Positions 41,631 to 49,178 of a DNA stretch of 64,000 nucleotides are shown here, one piece after another. The DNA is from an uncultured Lachnospiraceae bacterium (GTDB lineage: Bacteria > Bacillota > Clostridia > Lachnospirales > Lachnospiraceae). The DNA lies in contig CAMNRH010000008.1 in NCBI GenBank assembly GCA_946552115.1, positions 1-64,000 on the forward strand, written 5' to 3'. Each line of letters starts with the position of its first letter. The first letter of the stretch is position 1. The notes below the pieces were generated by a model. The model did not search any database. It was given only the letters and a program-made list of their open reading frames with translations, and was not told the DNA's origin. A program made the position numbers and the translations under genes.

Positions 41631-41657
41631 TTTTATTTCCTCCGCGAAATATAATTC

Positions 41658-42422
41658 TTATAAATCCTTTTTTCTTAATAAAAGTATACCGGACAGGGTA
41701 AAAAGCACTGTTCCTGTGAATCCGGAAATCAGGCATTTCAGCATTCCTTCCAGGGTGTTCCACGCGGTGATACACTCCTGTGTATTCACATGCTGTCCGT
41801 TTACGATGGTGAAAAGATTGCAGGGAAACCACAGGGCTGCCGGTAAAAGAAACTGAAAATGCATTCCCAGCAGAAATATCATTTTAGGAATAAAAAACCA
41901 TATTGCGCCCCACATAAGAATTCCGGAAATATTTTTTTCAAAGCATTCAAGACATAGAATTCCGGAAATCATGCAGGCGATGGCAATCAGGTAGACGGCG
42001 GCGACCTCGAACAATAAGTCGTTCAGATGAACAGGTCCGGATTTTTTAAGCAGCAGCCCGGCGCTGATAATCCATGCGGCAAGGGTTATTGTCATTACTG
42101 CGGTGGAGACTGACGCGGCGACAATACATTTACCGGTAAAGATTTTTATCCGTGAAATACCGCAGGCAACGGCGTTTTTATAACTGCCGTTCCGCTTGTT
42201 TCCCTCATATAAAAAATAGGCGATTATGGCGCCTGCACAGGCAAAAATCATAGGATTTGCGACCAGGCAGGAATAGGAAAAGGATATGTTGGAATAACGG
42301 GTTTTTATGAGGCCGACGCCGAGATTAAAAAGGACTGAAAGCGCAGTAAGCGTTCCGGTAATCAAATAGATTTCCGATGTGTGAAATATGCGGTAGAGTT
42401 CGCTTTTTATATAATTTCTCAT
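41658..42422 (-). CDS. ABC-2 type transporter permease
   Basis: A 254-residue membrane protein with about six hydrophobic segments, typical of the small permeases of lantibiotic-immunity/BcrB-like export systems (MRNYIKSELYRIFHTSEIYLITG opening). The ATPase gene overlaps it by 4 bases, so they are translationally coupled. Together with the flanking regulator and kinase this resembles clostridial peptide-antibiotic resistance modules. Substrate is not evident. Confidence 0.8.
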   Translation of the reverse strand: MRNYIKSELYRIFHTSEIYLITGTLTALSVLFNLGVGLIKTRYSNISFSYSCLVANPMIFACAGAIIAYFLYEGNKRNGSYKNAVACGISRIKIFTGKCIVAASVSTAVMTITLAAWIISAGLLLKKSGPVHLNDLLFEVAAVYLIAIACMISGILCLECFEKNISGILMWGAIWFFIPKMIFLLGMHFQFLLPAALWFPCNLFTIVNGQHVNTQECITAWNTLEGMLKCLISGFTGTVLFTLSGILLLRKKDL

Positions 42423-43342
42423 TTTGTTGTACCCCTTTCCTTTAGCTGTACGTAATAATCCTCTAAGGAGGAATGAATTGTCTGCATCGCCGTAATGTAA
42501 ATTTTGTGTTCCGCAGCAAGTCTGCTGTAGCTTTCCGGATTTTGCTTCGGCATGTAAATACGGATTTTATTGTCCGGCAGAATTTTCCAGGACTCCGCAG
42601 GGAAAGCGGCTTCAAATACGGCCGCGTATCTTTCTATGTCCGAAAGTGTGATTTCGACGCAGTCGGAGCATTTATTCGTTAAATCATCTGCCGTTATTTC
42701 CTCAATGAGCTGTCCTTTACTTAAAAAACCATAGAAAGAGGCGGTTTGCTGAAGTTCGGACAGAATATGGCTTGACAACAGTATGGTAATATTCTGCTCT
42801 TCATTCAGACGGTGCAGAAGACTCCTAAATTCCAGAATTCCGCTGGGGTCCAGTCCGTTAATCGGTTCGTCCAGTATTAAGAGCTGCGGGGCGCCGAGCA
42901 GAGCGACCGCGAGTCCCAGCCGCTGTCTCTGACCGAGGGAGAGGGTTTTGCATGCACAGTTTCGTTTTCCCGCGACACCGGTAAGGTCCATCATTTCCTC
43001 TACCTTTTTAGTATCCGGTACGCCCTTTTGGATGCTGTAATATTTTAAGGTTTTTTCTACCGTCATATTCGGGAAGAATTCAGGCTGTTCAATCATACAG
43101 CCGATATTTCTGCGGGTATTTTCAAGCTCTTTTTGCTTCTGTTTTCCGAAAATCCTTATCTCTCCGTCAGATGGAAAGATCTGACCGGCCATAAGCTTTA
43201 AAAGCGTGCTTTTGCCGGCGCCGTTATCGCCGATTAGTCCGTAAATACTCCCTTTTTTTACATGAAGATTCACATGGTTTAATGCGAGAAGAGAGCCGTA
43301 CGTTTTCGTGAGATGTTTTGTTTCTATGACATATTCATTCAT
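42419..43342 (-). CDS. ABC transporter ATP-binding protein (BcrA type)
   Basis: A 307-residue ATPase with Walker A GDNGAGKST (about residue 37-45), signature LSLGQRQRLGLAVALLG, Walker B LLILDEPINGLD and H-loop LLSSHILSEL. The C-terminal ~80 residues form the extra domain usual in BcrA/LanF-type ATPases of antimicrobial-peptide export. A Glu at the catalytic position (DEP) is present. It overlaps the permease start and follows the response-regulator gene after a 141-bp gap containing a direct-repeat control site. Confidence 0.9.
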   Translation of the reverse strand: MNEYVIETKHLTKTYGSLLALNHVNLHVKKGSIYGLIGDNGAGKSTLLKLMAGQIFPSDGEIRIFGKQKQKELENTRRNIGCMIEQPEFFPNMTVEKTLKYYSIQKGVPDTKKVEEMMDLTGVAGKRNCACKTLSLGQRQRLGLAVALLGAPQLLILDEPINGLDPSGILEFRSLLHRLNEEQNITILLSSHILSELQQTASFYGFLSKGQLIEEITADDLTNKCSDCVEITLSDIERYAAVFEAAFPAESWKILPDNKIRIYMPKQNPESYSRLAAEHKIYITAMQTIHSSLEDYYVQLKERGTTK

Positions 43343-43404
43343 CTGTCTGCCTCCAATCTGTATTTGACTCGTCAGCCGTACGTTTTCCTGACTGCCAAAT
43401 AAAT

Positions 43405-43410
43405 TTTATA
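43405..43410 (-). promoter_or_regulatory. -10 box of the ABC-kinase operon
   Basis: TATAAA on the minus strand (43405-43410). No good -35 is seen at 16-18 bases; instead OmpR-type direct repeats lie there (43421-43460), as in activator-dependent promoters. Confidence 0.45.
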
Positions 43411-43420
43411 GCTTCTGCGG

Positions 43421-43460
43421 TAAATAAGTCATAAAGATTTTTTAAAGAAGTTATAAAGAT
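43421..43460 (-). promoter_or_regulatory. Direct repeats, probable response-regulator binding site
   Basis: On the minus strand ATCTTTATAACTTCTTTA (43443-43460) and ATCTTTATGACTTATTTA (43421-43438) are 18-base direct repeats, 16 of 18 identical, repeated every 22 bases (two helical turns). They lie just upstream of the -10 box at 43405 and between the response-regulator gene and the ABC genes, the expected place for the OmpR-family regulator encoded upstream. Confidence 0.6.
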
Positions 43461-43483
43461 TTGGTTTCTTAGGGGAGCGGTCT

Positions 43484-44167
43484 TCAATCTAATTTGAAGC
43501 CGATTCCGTATACGGTTCGGATATATTCCTCTGAGGGTGTGATTTCTTTGATTTTCTTTCGGATATTGCTGACATGAACATTTACCGTATTATTTTCTCC
43601 ATAATAGCCGCCGTGCCATACTGCTTCGTACAGAGATTCTCTTGAAAAGACCTTTTCCGGGTTCTCTATCAGGAGATAAAGAATGTCAAATTCATGGGCG
43701 GTCAGGGAAAGCTCCTTTCCGCCGAGAATGACTTTCCTCAAATCGGGGTAAAGAGTTATCTTTTTGTAAGTGAGGGTATCTTTTTTCGGGATACTGTTTC
43801 CGCTTCTTCGGAGACCCGCCTGTATCCGTGCAAGAACCTCCTCGGGTTCAAAGGGCTTGGTAATGTAGTCGTCAGCGCCGTTTTTTAAAAGAGATACCTT
43901 ATCGCCCAGAGAGGTTTTTGCAGAAAGAATAATAACCGGTATATCCGCATGCCGTCCGCTCCGGATGGTAAGAAGCAGTTCTTCGCCCGAGATTCCCGGC
44001 AGCATAAGGTCAAGAAGAATGAGAGCGGGTGTTTCTCTTTCCAGCAGCAGTTTTGCCTCCGTTCCGGAAAACGCCTGTACAGTATCGTAGCCTGCGTGAT
44101 GTAATATTTTAGCCAGCAGACGGCTGATGGCGGTATCGTCTTCGACAATTAGGATTTTATATTGCAT
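43484..44167 (-). CDS. OmpR/PhoB-family response regulator
   Basis: A 227-residue regulator: receiver domain (1-120) with acidic pocket EDD (residues 9-11), phospho-acceptor Asp in LILLDLMLPG (about residue 53), Thr/Ser in VIILSAK and Lys in YITKPF; and a winged-helix output domain (about 130-227, LTAHEFDILYLLIENPEKVFS, VNVHVSNIRKKI). It is first in the minus-strand two-component/ABC cluster; the kinase is the last. It probably binds the 22-bp-spaced direct repeats ahead of the ABC ATPase gene. Confidence 0.93.
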   Translation of the reverse strand: MQYKILIVEDDTAISRLLAKILHHAGYDTVQAFSGTEAKLLLERETPALILLDLMLPGISGEELLLTIRSGRHADIPVIILSAKTSLGDKVSLLKNGADDYITKPFEPEEVLARIQAGLRRSGNSIPKKDTLTYKKITLYPDLRKVILGGKELSLTAHEFDILYLLIENPEKVFSRESLYEAVWHGGYYGENNTVNVHVSNIRKKIKEITPSEEYIRTVYGIGFKLD

Positions 44168-44211
44168 ACAAGTGAGTCCTTTCTTTCAGGTATTATGTAT
44201 GATTATATAGT

Positions 44212-44278
44212 GGGGACAGGGTTTATTCAATTGGGGACGGAGTTTTTTTAAAAAAACTCCGTCCCCAATTGAATAAAC
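44212..44278. repeat. REP-like GGGGACGG palindrome, copy 2 (58-bp perfect palindrome)
   Basis: 44221-44249 and 44250-44278 are perfectly complementary with no loop: GTTTATTCAATTGGGGACGG, then AG and T7, meeting A7 in the centre. A diverged half arm TGGGGACAGGGTTTATT lies just before it (44212-44228), as if one element had inserted beside or within another. Core identical to copies at 27310 and 58437. It separates the divergent response-regulator and GntR genes. Confidence 0.88.
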
Positions 44279-44323
44279 AGTATAAAACAGTTGACAACAG
44301 TTATAGTCTGTTATATACTGTTT
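44275..44323 (+). promoter_or_regulatory. Promoter and candidate GntR operator of the YtrA-like operon
   Basis: TTGACA (44291-44296), 17-base spacer, TATACT (44314-44319), flanked by a perfect 10-bp inverted repeat AAACAGTATA (44275-44284) / TATACTGTTT (44314-44323); the right arm covers the -10 box. This suggests autoregulation by the GntR protein encoded immediately downstream. Confidence 0.6.
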
Positions 44324-44342
44324 GTAACGAAGGAGGGATAGG

Positions 44343-44714
44343 ATGAAACTGATTATTAACAATTCCTCAATGCAGCCTATCTATGACCAGATTGTTACGC
44401 AGATTAAGGGCTGTATCATACGCGGGAAATTAAAAGAAGAAGAGATGCTCCCGTCGGTTCGTACCTTAGCTAAGGATTTAAAGGTCAGTGCACTGACCGT
44501 AAAGAAAGCGTATGATGCTTTGGAGGAGGAGGGCTTCATTATTACAGTACATGGTAAGGGAAGCTTTGTAAAAGATTTCAATCAGAGTTTTCTGATTGAA
44601 GAAAAGAAAAAGGAAGTGGAAGCCGATTTGGAATTGGCCATCCGAAAGGGCAGAAGCTGCGGAATGAATGATAAGGAGATTACGGAATTATTCTATATTG
44701 TTTTGGAGGACTAG
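44343..44714 (+). CDS. GntR family transcriptional regulator (YtrA subfamily)
   Basis: A 123-residue regulator with an N-terminal GntR winged helix (IYDQIVTQIKGCIIRGKL, PSVRTLAKDLKVSALTVKKAYDALEEEGFI, about residues 12-70) and a short C-terminal helical dimerisation tail, the YtrA layout. YtrA-type regulators repress adjacent ABC export genes. Its ribosome site AGGAGGGA is good. The ABC ATPase starts 5 bases after its stop codon. Candidate operator described at 44275-44323. Confidence 0.9.
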   Translation: MKLIINNSSMQPIYDQIVTQIKGCIIRGKLKEEEMLPSVRTLAKDLKVSALTVKKAYDALEEEGFIITVHGKGSFVKDFNQSFLIEEKKKEVEADLELAIRKGRSCGMNDKEITELFYIVLED

Positions 44715-44718
44715 CAGG

Positions 44719-45564
44719 ATGTTGAAATTAGAAAATGTAAAAAAACAGTATCAGGGATTCGAGCTTGATTGTTCCCTTGAGGTGAAGAGCGGTTTTGTTA
44801 CCGGACTTGTAGGAAAGAACGGCGCGGGAAAGAGTACGGCGTTTAAGGCGATACTCGGTCTGATTCATACAGACGGCGGAACGATTCAGGTGTTTGGAAA
44901 GAGACCGGAGGAGCTGGATATCAAGGACAAGGAGAAAATCGGTGTGGTTCTTGCCGATTCGGGTTTCAGCGGTTATCTGACGATAAAAGAGCTGCTCCCG
45001 GTGCTCGGCAGATTGTATTCCGGTTTCAGGAGGGAGGAGTTTCTTAGAAAATGTGAAGAATTTGAGCTTCCTTTGAATAAAAAAATGAAAGAGTTTTCTA
45101 CCGGAATGAAACGGAAGCTTCAGGTTCTTGCAGCTGTTTCTCATGAGGCGCGGCTGCTGATTCTTGACGAACCGACTGCCGGGCTTGACGTCGTAGCGAG
45201 GGATGAGCTATTGGGGCTTTTGCGGGAATATATGGAGACCGAGGGGCGTTCAGTTCTTATCAGCTCCCATATATCCGGTGATTTGGAGGGCTTCTGTGAT
45301 GATATTTATATGATTGACGACGGAAAAATTGTTCTTCATGAGGAGACGGATGTGCTTTTAAGTGACTATGCTCTTCTGAAAATGACGGATGAGCAGTATC
45401 ACGTACTGGATAAAAGTTATATTCTGCGTCACAAAAAGGAGGATTTCGGGTACAGCTGCCTGACCAGTCAGAAGCGGTTCTACCAGGAAAATTATCCAGA
45501 GCTTGTGATTGAACGGGGAAATATAGATGAATTGATTATGATGATGATTCGAGGTGAAAAGTAA
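44719..45564 (+). CDS. ABC transporter ATP-binding protein (YtrB/EcsA-like)
   Basis: A 281-residue ATPase with Walker A GKNGAGKST (about residue 34-42), signature FSTGMKRKLQVLAAVS, Walker B LLILDEPTAGLD and H-loop ISSHISGDLEG. A ~90-residue C-terminal extension follows, as in YtrB/CcmA-type exporters. Start ATG 44719 follows TTGGAGGA; the reading frame overlapping the GntR gene further upstream is not used. Its stop overlaps the permease start by one base (TAATG), indicating coupling. Confidence 0.9.
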   Translation: MLKLENVKKQYQGFELDCSLEVKSGFVTGLVGKNGAGKSTAFKAILGLIHTDGGTIQVFGKRPEELDIKDKEKIGVVLADSGFSGYLTIKELLPVLGRLYSGFRREEFLRKCEEFELPLNKKMKEFSTGMKRKLQVLAAVSHEARLLILDEPTAGLDVVARDELLGLLREYMETEGRSVLISSHISGDLEGFCDDIYMIDDGKIVLHEETDVLLSDYALLKMTDEQYHVLDKSYILRHKKEDFGYSCLTSQKRFYQENYPELVIERGNIDELIMMMIRGEK

Positions 45565-46220
45565 TGAAAGCAATGATGATTAAGGATTTTAATCTTTTGA
45601 AAGGACAGAAGCAGTTTTTTGGCGCGATAGTAATTATACTTATTTTGTTTACGGTTGTGCAGGATAATCTTTCCTTTTGTATTTCATATGTAACGATTAT
45701 GTTTTCCATTCTTACGATAACAACAATGAGTTATGATGATTATGAGAACGGCATGTGCTATTTGATGACGATGCCGATAAGGCGCAGGGATTATGTAGTG
45801 GAAAAATATATATTCGGAATTGCGGCGAGTATATTTGGGTTTGCGGGTGCTTCTGTTTTTGCGGTGCTATCCAGCTATTTAAAAGGAGACGGTTTTCCGT
45901 GGGAGGAGTGGAAAGGAATTGCTGCGGCATGTATTTTTTTAATGATGGCAGTGCTGGCTGTTACGACGCCGATTCAGCTTAAATTCGGATCCGAGAAAAG
46001 CCGGATGGCAATTATGGGCGTATACGGCGTAGGCTGTCTATGCGTATATGGGGCCGTAAAGGCTGCCGAGGCCTGCAAAATTGATATAGACCGTATTATA
46101 GAAAGTGCATTTGTAAATAATTTGACGACTACAATCTGGGGAATCACAATCGCAAGTATGATGCTCCTTGGTATTTCCTGTTTGATATCCGTGTATATTC
46201 TGGAGAAAAGGGAATTTTAA
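45564..46220 (+). CDS. ABC-2 transporter permease
   Basis: A 218-residue membrane protein with about six helices, matching the short ABC-2 permeases (PF13346-like) encoded with YtrA-type regulators. The opening KAMMIKDFNLLKGQKQFFGAIV and the YDDYENGMCYLMTMPI loop are typical. It forms the membrane half of the YtrA-regulated exporter. Substrate unknown. Translational coupling to the ATPase. Confidence 0.85.
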   Translation: MKAMMIKDFNLLKGQKQFFGAIVIILILFTVVQDNLSFCISYVTIMFSILTITTMSYDDYENGMCYLMTMPIRRRDYVVEKYIFGIAASIFGFAGASVFAVLSSYLKGDGFPWEEWKGIAAACIFLMMAVLAVTTPIQLKFGSEKSRMAIMGVYGVGCLCVYGAVKAAEACKIDIDRIIESAFVNNLTTTIWGITIASMMLLGISCLISVYILEKREF

Positions 46221-46271
46221 AAGCCACAGGGTGCAGAAATGTGCCGTACATTACTGCGCCCTGTGACTTTT
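46219..46271. terminator. Bidirectional terminator between convergent genes
   Basis: A 12-bp stem (46225-46236 CACAGGGTGCAG with 46254-46265 CTGCGCCCTGTG, one G-U) with flanking AAAAG/CTTTT gives T-runs in both directions. It serves the ABC permease and the convergent TetR gene (whose stop lies at 46251). Confidence 0.75.
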
Positions 46272-46850
46272 AATAATCAGCCGGACGGAGCGGTATAAAA
46301 AGGGTTTATATTCTTCGAAAGGCAGAGGTTCCTCATAGAGGATGGAATTGTAAGCGGCAGAGCCCGCCAGCTCTACAATCGTAAAAAGCATAACGTCAAT
46401 ATCCTCATATTGGTATTCGTCGTCCGCTACCAGTTCCTGAAATCTTTCATAAATATCATTGTCATTTTTTTCTCCTGTAATTAAAGTGGAGCGGAGAGCG
46501 CCCATGACAAGATTTTTTGAAATAAAGTTAAGCAGAGGCTTGTTTTCTACCAGCGCATTAATGACATGGTCGATAATAAAAATCAGCTGCTCTTCAAGCC
46601 CATGTGCTCCGGAGGTGTAGAGCGCGTTTCCGGCGTCATTAAAGAGCTCCTTTGTCTTTTGGATTACCAGCTTATTTTTAATATCGTATTTATCTTTAAA
46701 GTACAGATAAAAGGTTCCTTTTGCAACGCCTGCGTTTTCTACAATATCGGAGATAGCAGTGGAATGGATTCCTTTTGTTATAAATAACTCATAAGCGGTA
46801 TTGAAGAGCGCTTCTTTTTTCTTTTTTTTATTATCATCGATTTTTCCCAT
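46251..46850 (-). CDS. TetR family regulator of the MMPL operon
   Basis: A 199-residue TetR-type regulator: N-terminal helix-turn-helix (AYELFITKGIHSTAISDIVENAGVAKGTFYLYFKDKYDI, about residues 18-56) and a C-terminal ligand domain. It is divergent from the MMPL transporter, and the 171-bp gap contains three copies of a TGACY-N3-RGTCA palindrome, one over its own start region and one over the transporter's -35 box, so it most likely represses both directions. ATG ending at 46850 is used; AAGGAG is 10 bases away. An effector such as a fatty acid or lipid is possible given the partner, but unknown. Confidence 0.9.
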   Translation of the reverse strand: MGKIDDNKKKKKEALFNTAYELFITKGIHSTAISDIVENAGVAKGTFYLYFKDKYDIKNKLVIQKTKELFNDAGNALYTSGAHGLEEQLIFIIDHVINALVENKPLLNFISKNLVMGALRSTLITGEKNDNDIYERFQELVADDEYQYEDIDVMLFTIVELAGSAAYNSILYEEPLPFEEYKPFLYRSVRLIIKSHRAQ

Positions 46851-46919
46851 AATTTGCAATCTCCTTTTCTTGCATTATAACGATATTTTTTCCGTATTAC
46901 AAGTGAAAAAATAAAAAAA

Positions 46920-46932
46920 TGACCAAAAGTCA
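46920..46932. promoter_or_regulatory. TetR-type operator O1
   Basis: TGACCAAAAGTCA, a TGAC...GTCA palindrome facing the TetR gene. With O2 it forms a perfect 15-bp inverted repeat (ATGACCAAAAGTCAA). Confidence 0.65.
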
Positions 46933-46941
46933 AAATTAGTA

Positions 46942-46970
46942 TTGACTTTTGGTCATTTTTCTAGTATATT
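46942..46970 (+). promoter_or_regulatory. Promoter of the MMPL operon
   Basis: TTGACT (46942-46947), 17-base spacer, TATATT (46965-46970). The -35 box lies inside operator O2, so repressor binding would block it. Confidence 0.6.
46943..46955. promoter_or_regulatory. TetR-type operator O2
   Basis: TGACTTTTGGTCA overlaps the -35 box of the MMPL promoter. It is the reverse complement of O1. Confidence 0.65.
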
Positions 46971-46985
46971 GCATATTGTAAGAAA

Positions 46986-46998
46986 TGACTAATAGTCA
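46986..46998. promoter_or_regulatory. TetR-type operator O3
   Basis: TGACTAATAGTCA, a perfect palindrome, in the leader 24 bases before the MMPL start codon. Shares TGACY/RGTCA arms with O1 and O2. Confidence 0.65.
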
Positions 46999-47021
46999 TA
47001 AATGAAAGCGAGGCAAGGCAG

Positions 47022-49133
47022 ATGGTTAATTTTGGGAAAAAAGTGGTAAAGCACAGGGTGCTGATACTGATTATCAGTGTATTGCTTTTGATACCTGCTT
47101 TACTGGGGTATGTAAATACCAGGATTAATTACGATGTTCTTACATATCTCCCGCAGGATATCGAGACCATGGAAGGACAGGACATTATGGTGGAGGATTT
47201 CGGCATAGGAGCATTCTCCATGTTTGTTGTAGACGGGATGGAGAATAAGGATGTTGTAAAGCTGAAAAGCCGGATTGAGGAAGTAGACCATGTGGAGAAG
47301 GTTCTCTGGTATGATTCGCTGATGGATATTTCTGTGCCGGAGAGCATGCTGCCGGATAAGCTGTATCAGATGTTCAATTCAGATACGGGGACAATGATGG
47401 CAGTGTTCTTTGATGATACGACCTCGGCGGACGGTACGTTGGACGCGGTGAAAGTGATTCGGGGGATTGCCGATAAGCAGTGTTTCTTAAGCGGAATGTC
47501 CGGAATCGTATTGGATACCAAGGAATTGTCCGAGCGGGAAACTCCGATTTATGTGCTGATAGCGGTTGTGTTGTCCACAATCGTACTGGGACTTACAATG
47601 GATTCCTTTTTTGTGCCGATTTTATTTTTGCTGAGTATCGGGATGGCGATTGTTTATAATTTGGGAAGCAATATTCTGATGGGGGAGATTTCCTATATTA
47701 CAAAAGCACTTGCCGCGGTTTTGCAGCTCGGAGTGACAATGGATTATTCTATTTTCCTGATGCACAGCTACGAGGAGCAGCAGGAGAGATTTGCAGGAGA
47801 TAAGAAGCGCGCGATGGCGCATGCGATTTCCCAGACCTTTTCCTCGGTTATCGGAAGCTCGATTACGACGGTTGCCGGATTTATCGCACTGTGCTTCATG
47901 AGCTTTACACTGGGGCTTGATATCGGAATTGTGATGGCAAAGGGCGTTATATTCGGCGTGATTGCCTGCATTACCATCCTTCCGTCCATGATTTTGTGCT
48001 GTGATAAGCTGATTGAAAAAACGAGGCATAAGCCGCTGCTTCCGAATATCGGAAGAATATCGGATAAGGTGACGAAGCATTACGGAGTTTATGTTTTAAT
48101 TTTTCTGATTTTGCTTGGACCGGCAATATACGGAAACAGCCATACGGGTGTTTATTACAAGCTGGACGATTCGCTTCCGGAAAATTTGCCGAGTATTCAG
48201 GCAAATACAAAGCTCAATCAGGATTATAATATGAATACGACTCATGTGCTGTTATTAAAGAGTGATATTTCTGCCTCGGATGTAAGCCGGATGCTCAAAA
48301 GGATTGAGGATGTGGACGGGGTAAAATGGGCGCTTGGATTAAACTCGGTTGTGGGTCCCGGAATTCCGACCGGTATGCTTCCGGATTCGGCTTCGGGTAT
48401 GCTGAAAAATGATAATTATCAGATGATGATGATTAATTCGGAGTATGAGGTTGCCACGGACGAGGTCAATGAACAGATTGCGGAAATTAATAAAATTACC
48501 GATGAGTATGATAAGGAAGCGATGCTTGTAGGAGAGGCGCCGCTTACAAAGGATTTGATAGATATTACGGATACGGACTTCCGGACGGTAAGTATTGTTT
48601 CCATCGGAATCATATTTATCATTATATTGATTTTATTCCGTTCGATTACACTGCCGCTTATTCTGGTAGGTATTATTGAGTTTGCCATATTCGTAAATAT
48701 GGGAATACCGTGTTATACGGGGACAGAGCTTCCGTTTGTTGCATCAATTGTAATCGGGACGATTCAGCTCGGTGCGACGGTAGATTATGCAATTCTTATG
48801 ACAACCCGTTATAAGAGAGAGCGGAGCTGCGGAGCCGGAAAATATGACGCCATTACGACGGCACATCAGGCGTCGGCCCAGTCGGTTATTGTAAGCGCGT
48901 TAAGCTTTTTTGCCGCTACCATCGGAGTGGGATTATATTCCAATATTGATATGATTAGCTCTTTATGTATTTTGATGGCCAGAGGAGCGATTATCAGTAT
49001 GGTTGTAGTTGTATTTGTTCTTCCGTCCATGTTTATGGTGTTTGATAAAGTAATCGTAAAAACGAGCAGGGATTTTTTGCCGAAGAAAGCGAAAGCGCAA
49101 AAGACGGACTGGAAAGACAAAACTGCCGTATAG
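47022..49133 (+). CDS. MMPL/RND family transporter
   Basis: A 703-residue transporter with the RND two-repeat plan: helix 1 (about 12-30), an external domain (about 35-170), five helices ending near 345 (with AAVLQLGVTMDYSIFLMHSYEEQ carrying the charged relay residue), helix 7 (about 355), second external domain, and a second helix block with GTIQLGATVDYAILMTTRYKRE. MMPL-type members export lipids, siderophores or hydrophobic compounds using the proton gradient. The two Asp-Tyr-Ala/Ser (DYS/DYA) relay motifs are intact. Its partner is a secreted repeat protein 45 bases downstream; the divergent TetR gene likely controls it. Substrate is unknown. Confidence 0.92.
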   Translation: MVNFGKKVVKHRVLILIISVLLLIPALLGYVNTRINYDVLTYLPQDIETMEGQDIMVEDFGIGAFSMFVVDGMENKDVVKLKSRIEEVDHVEKVLWYDSLMDISVPESMLPDKLYQMFNSDTGTMMAVFFDDTTSADGTLDAVKVIRGIADKQCFLSGMSGIVLDTKELSERETPIYVLIAVVLSTIVLGLTMDSFFVPILFLLSIGMAIVYNLGSNILMGEISYITKALAAVLQLGVTMDYSIFLMHSYEEQQERFAGDKKRAMAHAISQTFSSVIGSSITTVAGFIALCFMSFTLGLDIGIVMAKGVIFGVIACITILPSMILCCDKLIEKTRHKPLLPNIGRISDKVTKHYGVYVLIFLILLGPAIYGNSHTGVYYKLDDSLPENLPSIQANTKLNQDYNMNTTHVLLLKSDISASDVSRMLKRIEDVDGVKWALGLNSVVGPGIPTGMLPDSASGMLKNDNYQMMMINSEYEVATDEVNEQIAEINKITDEYDKEAMLVGEAPLTKDLIDITDTDFRTVSIVSIGIIFIIILILFRSITLPLILVGIIEFAIFVNMGIPCYTGTELPFVASIVIGTIQLGATVDYAILMTTRYKRERSCGAGKYDAITTAHQASAQSVIVSALSFFAATIGVGLYSNIDMISSLCILMARGAIISMVVVVFVLPSMFMVFDKVIVKTSRDFLPKKAKAQKTDWKDKTAV

Positions 49134-49178
49134 CGGCGGAAACAAATGAAATGATAAGCAGGAAGGAGCAATATTAGT

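Noticed and set aside
46919-46956. The O1/O2 inverted repeat read as a terminator hairpin.
   Set aside because: It lies between divergent genes and contains a promoter -35; repeated TGAC/GTCA sub-palindromes point to operators.
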